This document shows, piece after piece, positions 21,534 to 33,038 of a stretch of DNA of 64,000 nt (positions are counted from its first letter, which is position 1; the number at the start of each line of letters is the position of its first letter). Made by a program: the position numbers and the translations under genes. The notes under the pieces are model-generated. The model was not told where the DNA came from. It worked only from the letters and a program-made list of their open reading frames with translations, and ran no database searches. This stretch comes from Clusia tigrina (lineage: Eukaryota; Arthropoda; Insecta; Diptera; Clusiidae). Location of the stretch: the NCBI GenBank assembly GCA_920105625.2, contig OV050030.1:149183488-149247487 (forward strand), in the 5' to 3' direction.

Positions 21534-22543
21534 TTAATGTTGATGGAAGATAGTTCGGTTAAGGTAGTGAAGAAAGGTGAGCCTAGGAATTTTAATCTTC
21601 GCCTGGCCCGAGCTGGGCGCTGACACTTGAGATGAAGTACTGTTTCTTCCTCCTCCACAGCTGCGACAGAAGTCGTTATGGGGCAGTGCTAGTCTTTCAG
21701 CGTGTTTCCCGAGCAGACAGTGTCCCGTGAGCACATTTATTGTAGTGCTGATGGAATTCCTGCTAATATAAAGTAGCTGACTAGTACGCCTTGTGTCAAT
21801 AGTGCTCCAGGTTTGTATGGCAACACTACAGGTACGTTAATTTATCCAGGCTCTTTTAGCTGCCTCAAGGTAGTCGTATTTTATGGCCCATTCTACCGTG
21901 GCCAGTGGGACACCTACATCAAAAGAGGGGGAGATGTCAGGGAGCAGCGTACCGATTTTGGCCAATTCATCGGCCTCGCAGTTTCCTAGAATGTCGCTAT
22001 GTCAAGGCACCCAGCATATGTGAACTTGTGAGTTACCTGAGACGACGTTCAGGGAGGAGCGCCATCGAGTACAAGCTTAGAGGTAGTGAATACACCAGCC
22101 AGTGACTTGATTGTCGCCTGACTGTCCGTGAATATGCGTATCATCACATCGCATACTTTATTGCGAATAAGCCACTTGGACGCTTGGAATATTGCCATTA
22201 CTTCCGCCTGAAAGACGCTGCAATGGTCAGGGAGACGATAGGAGAGCTTGATGCCAAGTTTTCTGGAGAAGATGCCGCAATCGACCTTATTCTCTAGTTT
22301 GGAGCCATCCGTATATATGTCAATGGAACTGCCAGTGACCACTAAATTGTTGGACCACTCTTCTCTACTAGGAATGTAAGTGTCGAACCCGTGGTTTAGA
22401 TTAGGTGTAGAGCAAGTATAGTCAACGTCCGTCAGTACGGGCGTGTCTTGCATCTGAATATTGGCGTGGCCCAGGTTCAGCGTAGTCCAGCGCGATATGG
22501 TATTGAGTCTGGTTGCCTGACCAGAAGCATAGTGGGCAACCAA
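21534..22543 (-). pseudogene. LOA-A ORF2: RNase H and C-terminus
   Basis: RNase H: VVTGSSIDIYTDGSKLENKV (first D), GIFSRKLGIKLSYRLPDHC, SVFQAEVMAIFQASKWLI (the E) and RIFTDSQATIKSLAG (second D). The catalytic residues are present. After breaks near 22060, the tail (21734-21534) has TGHCLLGKHAERLALPHNDF and CRSCGGG, the Cys/His end of these ORF2 proteins. RNase H downstream of RT is the reason for preferring LOA/I over classic R1. Confidence 0.85.
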
Positions 22544-24046
22544 TGTAGGAATGCAAATAGAGCTTTGGTAGAGGTGGTACGCAGAGCCCCTGTTATTAGA
22601 ACCGCTGCTGTTCTTCTAACCTTGTCAAGAGGTTTTAGGTTCACCGCCTTGTCAGTTGCGTGCCACCAGAAGACAGCGCCGTAGAGAAAGTACGGCTCAA
22701 CCACCGCCGTATAGAGCCAGGACATGGTTCGAGGTTGGACGCCCCATGTTGTTCCCATGGTTCTCTTGCAACAGTACAGAGCACACGTGGCTTTCCGTAC
22801 CCTCTCCGCCAAATTTGCTTTCCAATAGAGCTTAGGGTCCAGGATCAAACCTAGATACTTGACGCTATTGCTTAGGCTAAGCGTATTCAAATTAAGTTTG
22901 GGTAAGTCAAAACTTGGTATTTTGTGCTTCCTGCATAACCTCAGTTTTGGAAGGGTTGACATCTAGGCCAACATCAAGACACCATTGGGACAAAATGCTA
23001 AGAGTGTAGCTTAGCTTTTCTGATAGTGTTGACAGATATTTACCGGAAACAGAGATAGCAATGTCGTCCGCATAAGCTATAGTGTTGCAGCCGGTCTGAT
23101 CTAATCTCCTAAGTAGTGTGTTCACCGTCAGATTCCATATGAGGGGTGAGAGCACACCGCCTTGTGGAGTACCTCTCTTGACAGTCCTTTTAGCATGTAC
23201 GTTTCCTATTGAGGAGCTAATGACGCGTGTTTTCAGTAGTTTTCCGATGAACCTAACCAAGCTGGGGTCCAGGTTCAGGTTTACTAAGGATTTAGTAATG
23301 ACAGAGGGACAAATATTGTTGAATGCCCCTGCTATATCGAGAAATACTGCAAGAGTATATTCTTTGTTGGCAAGAGATTTCCCTACTTGCTCAATGAGCA
23401 CGTGAAGCGCTGTTTCCACAGACTTGCCTTTAGTATAGGCATGTTGTGATTTGGATAAGCACGTGGAATTAATAGAGCTCCTGATTTGTATATCAAGGAC
23501 TCTTTCCAGTGTTTTCAAAAGAAAGGAGGACAAACTAATTGGTCTATAGTCCTTAGGCTTGGTGTGGGTCGACTTTCCCGCTTTAGGGATGAGAACTACT
23601 CGAGCTTCTTTCCAGCTTTTGGGAATGTACGACCATCTTAGGCATGCATTATAAATATGGAGTAGCCAAGGCGCAACCGCACTTGCAGTGTGCTGAATGT
23701 CGGCGGGAATGATACCATCAGGCCCGGGAGATTTAAAAGGCTTAAAGCTGTTCATGGCCCACTGAATATGCGTGTTGGTCATTTGGAATTGGGTTGAGTG
23801 ACTTAAGTAGTGGTAGGTGTTAAGAGACCTGCAATCCACAAAGATTTCATTCCCCGGGAAGTGTGTTTCTATTAGGGCGTCTAGAGTCTCGGTTTCAGAG
23901 TCAGTCCAGGTACCGTCCGATCTCTGAATACATTCCAGAGCCCGAGGGGTGGTATTGAGAATCCTCCGGAGTCTACTTGTCTCGGACGAGCTTTCTATGT
24001 TGCCACGGAAACCTCGCAAAGACGCTCGTTTGGATCTCCTAACCAT
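22477..24046 (-). pseudogene. LOA-A ORF2: reverse transcriptase
   Basis: The 379-codon frame 24046-22907 is the longest clean coding stretch in the window. Motifs: MNSFKPFKSPGPDGIIPADI, ARVVLIPKAGKSTHTKPKDY, RPISLSSFLLKTLERVLD, QHAYTKGKSVETALHVL, AVFLDIAGAFNNI (motif A), KRGTPQGGVLSPLIWNLTVN (motif B) and TIAYADDIAISVSGK (motif C). Frame changes at about 22910 to KHKIPSFDLPKLNLNTLSL and VKYLGLILDPKLYWKANL (thumb), ending RRTAAVLITGALRTTSTKAL. Catalytic aspartates are intact. A one-base frameshift at about 22910-22962 and another near 22500 disable it. Confidence 0.9.
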
Positions 24047-24265
24047 ATACTTGAGTTCCCTTTGTTTGTCTTTGAAAGGGAGCCAGTCATTTGTAGCTTT
24101 GGCTCTGTTGAAGAGCTTGCGGCATTCTTTTCGTAGCTCAGCAATTTCCGAATTCCACCAAGGGGGTTTTGGTTTTTCCTTGGCTTCGGGAAGTTGTAGG
24201 CTGATTTGGCAGCAGAGTTAAATAGTGCTGTAATTGCTTCAACCGATCGATCTATATCGAGGTGA

Positions 24266-25033
24266 TTATTGATGGTGGGAGAGTGATTGCAGACCCGACT
24301 CCATTATGGCCTGGAGCTTTTTCCAGTCAGTTCTTTTTCTGTTAGTATGCATTTTGCGCTCTGCCGTATCTAACGTATCAGAGATCGCAATTCTAAAACA
24401 GATGTAACAATGGTCCGAGAAGGAGCATTCCTCCAAAACGCGCCAGCTCGAAATAAGGTGAGACGAGTGATTATTACCAAGGGTGAGATCGAGAACCTCC
24501 CTCCTATTTGAGGTAATGAAGGTTGGCTCTCTCTCCCTGTTAGCAATGACTAGGTCATTAGTAAGGATGAAATCAAAGAGTGACTCACCCCGCTCGTTGG
24601 TATCCGTGCTGCCCCACACCTCGTGATGGGCATTTGCATCGGCCCCGATGAATACCAGGATGCGCTTTCTATTAGCATCCGCTACCAGCAGCCTTAAAGC
24701 ATTCAGAGGCGGCGTCAGCCAGTGGTCGTGCGCCATGTAGCTGCTGACGATCCATGTAGCCATGGTGTTGGTGGAAATAACCATGGCTACATTATCCTTT
24801 TCGCTGAACCTGTGAAGAAGAAGAGCGTTAATATTGTTCTTAACAAGAATAGAGGCTCTGGGTTCACCTCGATCCTGCACGAATACTGTGCGGTATCCGC
24901 TTATAGTGAGTCAGCGAACCTGATCACTTACGACCCAAGGTTCTTGGACCAGTATGAGTTTCTCTCCTTTTTGAGTCAGGTGGAGGATCAGGGCTGCCGA
25001 AGCAGCCATGGAATGGTGAAGGTTAATCTATAA
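24266..25033 (-). pseudogene. LOA-A ORF2: endonuclease
   Basis: Starts at about 25033-25010 near MAASAALILHLTQKGEKL, followed by LILVQEPWV (the Q-E-P-W metal-binding E) and GYRTVFVQDRGEPRASILVK. An in-frame stop falls near 24918, so the open piece is 24880-24266: IVSSYMAHDHW, LVFIGADANAHHEVWGSTDT (D-A-N-A-H), NEREGE-like NERGESLFDFI, VLDLTLGN and FSDHCYICFRI (S-D-H). APE-type endonuclease that nicks target DNA for target-primed reverse transcription. It overlaps the ORF1 end at 25023. Confidence 0.85.
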
Positions 25034-26413
25034 TACCCTCACCATTCACGGAGGTGGCCATAATCGTCACGCTGGCTGCCTCCTCTTCTGACAGAGGAGG
25101 ATCAATAACGTCGTCGATATTAGTTATCGGACTTCCGCAGAAACTGCCTACCGATTCTGAGGCCGAAGCGTAACTCTCCCCATCATCGAAGGTGAGATCC
25201 AGTTCGGCCTGAATGGGGGCTTGTATGCTCCCTGGTTGTCGCTCTTTAGACCTTGAGTGAGATCGAACTAAAGCCATAGTTGATCTCTCAATTTTTGGCA
25301 TTAATAGGGGCTAGACAGTCCTCATTAAGAATAATGATGATCTCTCGAGAGTTGCCTTTGGGCTCGCTTATTTTTGCGACCTTCCAGTCATCCGTGGGGC
25401 GGTCATAGTTGCTGAGCCTAAGCAACTCCAGAATTTCTTCCGGCCCTAGAACGCGGGCGGTTCGGGATCTGGTCTCTGGGAACAGCTAAAAGCTTGGCCC
25501 CCGGCCAGATTTCGCCAACCATTGAGATGGCCATCTTACAAAGCTCAGCCGAGCGCTCATCTGAGCACAAGATGAGCTTCACGTGCCCCTGATACCATCC
25601 CGCGTCCCGGCATACAGGTGATGGGCCAGGATTGGCCCTCAGGATGTCCCTGTAGATCCTGAAAAGGGCCTTCTCCACCATTTTCAAGTTAGCTGGGGAA
25701 ATGGTACCGTCACTGTTTCCAGTGTCAACGATTGCCCAGATGAGGCCCTCTTTGGCTACCTCATTAAATGGCCGAGTCAGTCTCGGCTTGGAAGCCAGTC
25801 GTTGGCGCACGACTGATTGGGAGGGATGCTCAGTCGACCGTTGTCGTTTCTGAGCACCCTCAGGGGGTGGCAGCGGACGAGCACCAACATTTTGGTGGGC
25901 CCATGCAAGCGCTCCCTTGCCTTTATCAGACAGTGAAGCGGGTTCGGCAGATTCCAACCTTTGCAGAATCCTGAAAGCGGACCTCCAGGTTCTGTACGCC
26001 CGTGTAGACGCATTCATATGCGTGCGAGCACCTGAAGGGAGATTGGTGCTGGGGCCCGTGCTCGAGGAGGTCGGCTTATTTGCCGAAGCTCTCCCTGTAC
26101 CAGCCCGAGGAACGGACGGAGGGGCGACCCTAGCACCCGGCCTAGCTGCCCTGGCGCTAGGGTGGTCCGAAGCAGGGTTTTTCTGACCCTGTGAGCATGC
26201 GCTTGTGGCTGGGAGCGGGGCTGGCCTTTTGGCCGTAGCACCCGACGACATCCTTGGTCTGGCGACAAATGTCCAAGACGAAGTTGTTGTTGCGCTTAAC
26301 GCTGTTTTTTGCCTAACCAAGCTCGTTGTTGGTTTTGGCTCCCCTTGTGGGTTGGCCGCTGGTTTTTTGTTGGATTTTAAATAAGTGTTCATGCAAAAAG
26401 GGTCCCCACTCAA
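25023..26413 (-). pseudogene. LOA-A ORF1 (DUF4780-like)
   Basis: The frame 26413-25418 starts MSGDPFCMNTYLKSNKK, has a long A/P/R/S-rich low-complexity N-terminus, and then a folded domain: KEGLIWAIVDTGNSDGTI, VEKALFRIYRDILRANPGPS, DAGWYQGHVKLILCSDERSA and WPGAKLLAVPRDQIPNRPR. This matches DUF4780 of LINE ORF1 proteins as I remember it. A one-base shift near 25455 moves the frame to LGPEEILELLRLSNYDRPTD and WKVAKISEPKGNS. The last open piece (25301-25023) is an acidic tail. Role: RNA-binding partner of ORF2. Confidence 0.82.
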
Positions 26414-26890
26414 AGCCGCTATCTCAGTACGAATATGTAGTCACCTTATTGGTCCCATGGTTATCTATGCAAATGCAGGGAGGCCATGCGAGGGTTGGCA
26501 CAAGTCCTTATGGGTGCGAGTGCTCAGAGCCAGACCAGTGCTAATTTTGAGCTAGTCTCAACCAAAAATACATCGTCAAATGACGACGTACATCGAACGT
26601 ACTTTGAGGCCTGCCAAGGTTTTAACGGGACGGAGACGGATGTGACCTTAAACTGGAGCCGTTCGCACTGGGTTTCACCCCAGTGGAAATTGGTCCAGAA
26701 GCCACACCCGCCAGCCCTGGAGCAATCAAATAAAAAGATTGTTGGGGGGTAGTCCGTGGACGAATAGGTTCGTGCCGTCTGACATCAGATGCTCTCCACA
26801 GGGAGGTTGCACCGGATGCCGGGGGGGGGGGATATAGACCATTTAGCGCTATCCAGAGTGCACCACGAGGAGGCGATCTACACTACACTC
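26414..26890 (-). promoter_or_regulatory. LOA-A 5' UTR / internal promoter region
   Basis: The first 477 bases of the element in sense direction, from the target duplication (26891) to the ORF1 start. It has no coding content and contains a C run (11 Gs on the plus strand, 26821-26831). LINE 5' ends usually carry an internal pol II promoter; I see no specific motif and assign this by position. Confidence 0.45.
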
Positions 26891-26903
26891 CAATCTTGGT
26901 GTC
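26891..26903. repeat. Target-site duplication, right copy
   Basis: CAATCTTGGTGTC, the second copy of the 13-bp duplication made when LOA-A inserted; compare 21372-21384. Confidence 0.9.
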
Positions 26904-27482
26904 AGAGAGCATGAAGTTATATAATTGTTTTGCTTTTGGTGTTGTTAGCCGTGAGCCTCAGTGAGTGTGCTTGGCATTGTAGTCGCCAGCAGCTAGAAAG
27001 CTTGTTCCAAGTGTGGAGAAGAAATCTGAGAACTGGTTACTTGTTATTTTAAATCTAGGTGGGCAATATACAACGGATATTGTTAAGTTATCCTCCCATC
27101 CGTCCAGACAAACTGATGTTGCTTGTAGGTACTCCTTGTTGTATTCTTCCATAACGAAGTGTTTTATTCTTTGTTTGATTAGGATTCCAGTGCCACCATG
27201 GGCTTTATCAGCAAGATGCTTTGTATCATAGAATTTATATCCCGGTATGTAAAAATTGTGTTTATCGGTTAGATGCGTTTGGGATATAAGAAGTATGTCG
27301 ATTTCATTAGTGAGTAAAAATTTGTTGATTTCTAACTTGTACTGGCTTACACCATTTGCATTCCATTGACGGATCTTAAGTACGTTCATTTCGGAGATAG
27401 CAGAAGTTGCATGAGCTGGTTTTGGTTTCTCATCATTTCTTGAATCATTGTTTGTATGGAGGTCATGAACTGAGTCATACAT
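26891..27482 (-). pseudogene. Jockey 1 ORF2: endonuclease N-terminal part
   Basis: Starts near MNVLKIRQWNANGVSQYKLE (N of the first motif), then EIDILLISQTHLTDKHNFYI (Q replaces the expected metal-binding E of S-E-T-H), GGTGILIKQRIKHF, ISVVYCPPRF and FLAAGDYNAKHTH (G-D-Y-N-A-K-H). A stop replaces W in H-T-H-W-G-S-R, then GSRLTTPKAKQLYNFMLSDT leads into the target duplication. Continues at 21384. The E-to-Q change and the stop show decay. Confidence 0.87.
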
Positions 27483-27622
27483 TGTGTGAGCGTTGCTATC
27501 ATTCCTTCAAAATTATGCAGATTTGAGCCAGTCCCGGACTGCTGATTCCTAACTTAAGTACCCCTGCATCTGTGGTTGTGCAATGGGCGGTATATTTGGT
27601 CTAGGTTGAGAGCGCTTATTCT

Positions 27623-28685
27623 TTAACTGAGGGTCATTGTTCTTAATTTCCTGGTATACAGGGCAACCTCTGTAGTTGGCAGTATGGTTACCACCACAAT
27701 CCACTTTCTAGCAGCTCTATCAGTTTTAGTCTTCGTACATTCTGATGTGGGGTGTAAACCACCACAGGCAACACATACACTACGAAGACTGCAGTAGGAC
27801 CTTGTGTGCCCAAATTCTTGGCAATTAGAACATTGAACTGGGCCGTTTCGTTTGAGAGGCTCCTCCACAGTAATTCTGCGATGCATAAGATAGCGGAGAT
27901 TATAAATACCATGCACTTCTCCATTTTTAAGCTTTTGGGTTTCAGGCTCCAAGGTGACATGGAAATTTTTAGGACCAATGAGCTCGGTAAGCTTTGCAAC
28001 TAATTTACTGGAGTTACCTTCTCGTAGGTAAATGGGAGGTGGTTTGATTATAATATTAGGTTTGGGTGCGTCTGCCTCCTCAGCACTTTGAAGAAGTGCG
28101 AAGCGATTATTACTAGAGATTAGTCTCTCGCTAGTTTTGCTGATTTTTGCGATGTTAGTTTTGATTGCACTCGATTTTGGGCTTCGCTTGCGCTTGTTTA
28201 TAAGGATATACCTATCTAAACCAGTTTGTGTTGTTCCACTTTTCCCTGCTGGGTTGCTTGGTTGAGTGGTTTGCATTGATGGTTGGTGTGAGTGTATTTT
28301 CAGTGCGCTCAGCCACTGCTGGCGAATTTGTTCTAGCACGATCGGACGATTGAGAGAGAGACGTGAATGGATCTTATGTGCACTCTTTAGTTGTGGACGC
28401 AGTTGGGTTGGGTGTTGAACATTGAGCGCTCCAAGAGGGCGCATGCGCAGAGAGTGCCAGAAACACTTTTGCACATTGGTTCTGGTTTGAGTCCGAACTG
28501 TGTGTACTTGCACTTGCGTTGTTAAGTGCAGTCGCAATTGTACGCTGTGGAGTTGCAGTCGCATGAGGGCCGCCGCCCGGCCGCTCGCCGTTGGGGGACA
28601 TGCTACCTCCGCTCGCCTGTCTCTGTTTTGCAAGCAAAGGTGGTGAGCGAACCACATTTGTCGTCAAACTGCTATCGACAGTCAT
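27623..28685 (-). pseudogene. Jockey 1 ORF1 (gag-like, zinc knuckles)
   Basis: The likely true start is MTVDSSLTTNVVRSPPLLAK at 28685 (compare MSILRSPPLARNR in Jockey 2), with a frame change near 28400 into the 27623 frame. Downstream: SSNNRFALLQSAEEADAPKP, IIIKPPPIYLREGNSSKLVA, ELIGPKNFHVTLEPETQKL, YNLRYLMHRRITVEEPLKR, then knuckles CSNCQEFGHTRSYC and CVACGGLHPTSEC. Compared with Jockey 2, about 90 residues of the domain before the knuckles (PRE_C2HC-like) are deleted between NFHV and EPETQ. A third knuckle lies in another frame near 27690. Confidence 0.85.
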
Positions 28686-29099
28686 GCAGCGTACATCTTA
28701 CCTTGCATAGGGGAGAGAAGGTAACCTTCTGTACTCACTCAGTTGCGCGATTACCGGACGCTGCTGTGAAAGCGACTGAGGAAGATCAGGTGTTGGTGCA
28801 AGTGCAGGCACACTTTGAGAGCGCATGCGCTGAACAGGAGAGCTCACTGGGTGAGTGGGAGAGCGCAATACGCTTATCCACTGACCGCTATAGTTCCGCT
28901 TCTTTATTAGAAGCTAACACAAATTCAAATTTTAAGTTTAAAAACTGATATTTGATATTTCGCACAAACTCCTTTTGCCAATTTCACTCACTGACTTTTA
29001 TTATGCGTCTATTTCGCTGGGCCTAAAACTCGAAACATTAAATTATTTCACTTTAAATCACCATATAATTGAGGAGCAACCGAAAAACACATTCGAACT

Positions 29100-30220
29100 C
29101 TCTCGCTTTCGATAGGCATTTTAGTTCAAAATAAATGAGTCAAACTTGTCTTTGATTTCGAGAAATATTGTTGATGTTTTGAATAAGAAGAACCAATTAT
29201 ACGTAGTTTGTACATATTTTGCAATAGCATTTGATAAGTTTGACCGCAGCATTTTTCTTAGAAAATTGAAAAAATTTGGCTGATAATATTCTTTAATTGT
29301 TTCCTAACCAATAGAAAATTATTCGTTAAGATCGGTGCTATTTTCTGTGACATTGCTGTAGATGCCTTGTATGGTATACCACAGGGGACACATATTGGTC
29401 CTCTGTTATTTTTATTTTCATAAATTCTGTACCTCAATGTTTTAAATTTTCAAAATGTCTTATGTTCGCTGATTACGTTAAGATGTTTGTTGACATTTCA
29501 CAGTTATCAGGTTGTTATGAGCTAGAAGATGACTTATCAAATTTTCATGGATGGTGCGAATCAAACAATTTTAAGTTGAACATTAATAAATGCTGTGTAG
29601 TTACTTACACCAGATCAACAAATTCTACTTTTTATGAATATAGACTGAATAATTGTGTGAAAATAGATGAAAGACTTGGGTGTCATCTTTAGCTCAAATT
29701 TTAGTTTCAACTGTCGTTATGATTATATGGTCTCAAAGTACTACTCCATGCTTGGCTTTATTAAAAGAAATACTGACAATTTCAAAGACGCAGTAACCAT
29801 AAAGAAATTTTATGTCTCGCTTGTTCGGAGCATAATGGAATATTGTTCTAGTATTTAGAGCCCTTTTTATGGCGAACATTCAAATTGCATCGAAGGAGTC
29901 CTAAAGTATGTAACAAGATATGCGCTCAAGAATGTATTGGCCGGAAGGATTACCTTCTTGCGATAGTAGACGGAAGCGTTTAGGTCTTCAATCCGTGAAA
30001 GATAGGTGAATTGTAAACTCAATTTTGTTTGTGTATCATATATTAGCAGGTAAAATTAAATGTATACAGCTATCAAATCATTTTGCATTGTGTGAAGCTC
30101 CTATAATTCTTAGAAATAACAAATTTTTAGTCGATGAGTTTTATAAAACTAATTATGCCTCAAATGAAGTAAGTGTATTCACCTTTGTAATAAGTATAGT
30201 TATTATTAGATTTTAATATA
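29100..30220 (+). pseudogene. CR1/Jockey-type LINE RT relic
   Basis: Plus-strand fragments in three frames. ALYGIPQGTHIGPLLFLF (about 29365-29420; G-I-P-Q-G), then 29462-29692 with LMFADYVKMFVDI (second palm D changed to Y), DLSNFHGWCESNNFKLNINK and CCVVTYTRSTNS. 29667-29858 has DLGVIFSSNFSFNCRYDYMV, LGFIKRNTDNFKD and LVRSIMEYCSSI, the thumb and the L-V-R-S-x-L-E-Y-x-S motif. Then YRLL-like decay. No endonuclease; 5'-truncated and inactive. Confidence 0.75.
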
Positions 30221-30317
30221 AATTCAAATCATTTTAGGGTAAGCCTCTTTATATTCTTTAATTAAATCTGTATTCATAGTCTGCAAGATTTAATTATCAG
30301 TAAACTGAGTAGACAGA

Positions 30318-30870
30318 GTAGTAGTGACAGATAATGGCACCAATTTCATTAGAAAGATTTTTTCCGAAACTTGCAAGTTGTTAAAAGTGAAGAAACTCCA
30401 TATTGCTCCTTACTACCTACAAGCTAATGGCTCGTTGGAGCGTAGCCATCGGCCGCTAGCTGAATAGTTGCGTCATTTTGTGAAAGAGAATGGTTGGAAT
30501 TGGAATCAATAGTTACCGTCAATACACCATGTGGATAACAACACAGTGCACGTATCCACTAAGCAAACCCCATTTTCACATTATATAGTTTCCAACCCGA
30601 AATTCCAACAAAAATACGGAATCCAACGCCATTGTGCAATACTGACGGCTACCCACATATTTTAAGGTATCAAGTACAAAAGGGACATGAGTTACTGAAG
30701 AAGGCGCAGGAAAAGGCGAAAAGTGTGTCAAAGAAGCAATACGAAGTTTCTGTTAATCCGATACATTACATCCGGAGACAGCGTTTTCCTGCGTAGCAGT
30801 AATAAAAAGTTTACAACCCAGAACTACGAGGCTGAATCATACGAGCTTATATTCGGATAAAACAAATAAT
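30318..30870 (+). pseudogene. Gypsy integrase relic (Gypsy 1 family)
   Basis: Plus-strand pieces align residue by residue with Gypsy 1 integrase (13490-13960): VVVTDNGTNFIRKIFSETCK, LLKVKKLHIAPYYLQANGS, LERSHRPLAE followed by a stop, HFVKENGWNWNQ, NNTVHVSTKQTPF and YQVQKGHELLKKAQEKAKS. It carries the second D and the E of the DDE triad. Stops and indels are common. With the LTR at 38743 this is probably one element broken open by the AT-rich tandem region and Jockey 2. Confidence 0.8.
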
Positions 30871-31025
30871 TACAATGCAAAAATTATAGAGATGCGGACT
30901 AGATCGAGAGGAAATAGAGGACGTACCTACTGATGAAAGTTACATTTCGTATAAATAAATATACAGAATCAAAATTATTAAATTCATATTTGTTTTATTG
31001 TTCAGCTAAATGTACATTATAAAAT

Positions 31026-31159
<134 letters not shown>

Positions 31160-31278
31160 TTATTGAAAATAAGGTATAAAATATTGATTAGAATCTAGCT
31201 ACTGATTCCAACGAAACAGAATCAGACCTTTCAAGGAACCACCTTGTGTCACAAAACCACCAGGCATCCGCAGCTGTT

Positions 31279-31575
31279 CTAAGCAACCCTGTCCTTGGGG
31301 TTCACCAGTAGCATAAACGTTAGCTTCCTTGCCAGTGACAGGTACTCCGAGTGGTCCCACTGCCGACTTAACTCCATTAGCGGTCGATATAGCGCCTGAT
31401 CAGGGTACCAAAATTGAACTCTCGGTAATTGGTTAAGAAGTCGTATGTCTTCCCAGGATAACTCCTCAGTGGCAGAATGCAGCATCGGTCTCCCTTCCTC
31501 ACCAAGGTTGGCCATGATTTGTTTATAGTTTAATAAACAGTGGTCCAGAGTAGGGGTAGATGTGAGACTTTCCAT
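31279..31575 (-). CDS. Unidentified 98-codon open frame
   Basis: A clean minus-strand frame starting MESLTSTPTLDHCLLNYKQI, rich in acidic and aromatic residues (EELSWEDIRLLNQLPRVQFW; MELSRQWDHSEYLSLARKLT). Composition is protein-like and GC is higher than the surrounding AT arrays. I do not recognise a family. It begins 18 bases left of the tandem duplication boundary and has no partner on the other side. It could be a fragment of an element's gag or of a host exon. Confidence 0.3.
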   Translation of the reverse strand: MESLTSTPTLDHCLLNYKQIMANLGEEGRPMLHSATEELSWEDIRLLNQLPRVQFWYPDQALYRPLMELSRQWDHSEYLSLARKLTFMLLVNPKDRVA

Positions 31576-31876
31576 GGTGCTAACTGTGACTTGTGACAGT
31601 CCAATGAATCGATATTTACGAAAGCCAGGTTTTATAGGCAGGTTATTCCGAAAAAATGTTGTTTGGGCTTACAAAAGTTTGCAATAATCGGAACAAGCAT
31701 AATTTTGAACAGCGTATGACAAATGGGTGATTTGCGGATCATTTAGAGTGAACAAAAGAAAAGTGTAGATTGTAAGGGTAAAGTGGTTAGATTTCAGTAT
31801 AAACGTGTTGTATTAGATGACTATGATAATTCTCCAGATGGGTGCAGATTATTGCACATTAATATGCATTTACTAT

Positions 31877-32029
<153 letters not shown>

Positions 32030-32639
32030 ATCTGTAAATCTCCCATCACACTTATTATTAAGAAAAATAAAGGATTTAATGAATGGAATTTACAACATAC
32101 TCGTATATAACGGTTAAAATATATAATTCAGAGCCCTATACGGCGTTAATGTCATTATAAGGTTCATTCCTCTTCCCCTTTGTTATATAGTAACAAAGTA
32201 ATGAATTTAGTAATGTAGGAGCGCAAGACGAGTGAACCGAACTGGAATATGTCAGCTTTGAAATTCATTTTTTTGTGCAATTAGAGATAAGTAGTTTCAC
32301 TTTGTAATAGGTAAATTATGTATGATTTTAGAGTGCTCTATTACTGAAACTTTCAGTGACAGTCCAATGAATCGATATTTACGAAAGCCAGGTTTTATAG
32401 GCAGGTTATTCCGAAAAAATGTTGTTTGGGCTTACAAAAGTTTGCAATAATCGGAACAAGCATAATTTTGAACAGCGTATGACAAATGGGTGATTTGCGG
32501 ATCATTTAGAGTGAACAAAAGAAAAGTGTAGATTGTAAGGGTAAAGTGGTTAGATTTCAGTATAAACGTGTTGTATTAGATGACTATGATAATTCTCCAC
32601 ATGGGTGCAGATTATTGCACATTAATATGCATTTACTAT

Positions 32640-32746
<107 letters not shown>

Positions 32747-33038
32747 ATCTGTAAATCTCCCATCACACTTATTATTAAGAAAAACAAAGGATTTAATGAA
32801 TGGAATTTACAACATACTCGTATATAACGGTTAAAATATATAATTCAGAGCCCTATACGGCGTTAATGTCATTATAAGGTTCATTCCTCTTCCCCTTTGG
32901 TATATAGTAACAAAGTAATGAATTTAGTAATGTAGGAGCGCAAGACGAGTGAACCGAACTGGAATATGTCAGCTTTGAAATTCATTTTTTTGTGCAATTA
33001 GAGATAAGTAGTTTCACTTTGTAATAGGTAAATTATGT

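Larger units (their letters stand above)
21385..26890 (-). mobile_element. LOA-type LINE (LOA-A), near full length, inside Jockey 1
   Basis: A 5506-base insertion on the minus strand with a 5' UTR (26890-26414), ORF1 (26413-25023), ORF2 (about 25033-21534) and a 3' end with a TACCTATCTACC-type tail at 21385-21400. The 13-bp sequence CAATCTTGGTGTC lies on both sides (21372-21384 and 26891-26903), so ends are defined. An RNase H domain after RT and a DUF4780-like ORF1 place it with LOA (Bilbo/Loa-like) LINEs. Several single-base frame changes; otherwise well preserved, so younger than its host. Confidence 0.88.
19005..28960 (-). mobile_element. Jockey LINE 1, split by a LOA element
   Basis: Minus-strand Jockey-clade LINE in two pieces: 28960-26891 (ORF1 and endonuclease start) and 21384-19005 (endonuclease end, RT, 3' UTR). 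Reading passes from ...FMLSDTKI at 26891 to DTKIDIISSGQ at 21384 through a shared 13-bp target duplication, proving a single element. The 3' end has a T-rich run (A tail in sense) at about 19005-19017 and shares TTATTTATTGCATCTT with Jockey 3 at 62648. Both ORFs are broken. Confidence 0.88.

Noticed and set aside
25917..26186. Plus-strand frame in a GC-rich stretch
   Set aside because: Antisense shadow of LOA-A ORF1 N-terminus.
26821..26831. Poly-G runs at 6788-6800 and 26821-26831 as a shared regulatory motif
   Set aside because: Flanking sequences are unrelated; homopolymers of this kind are common slippage products or assembly noise.
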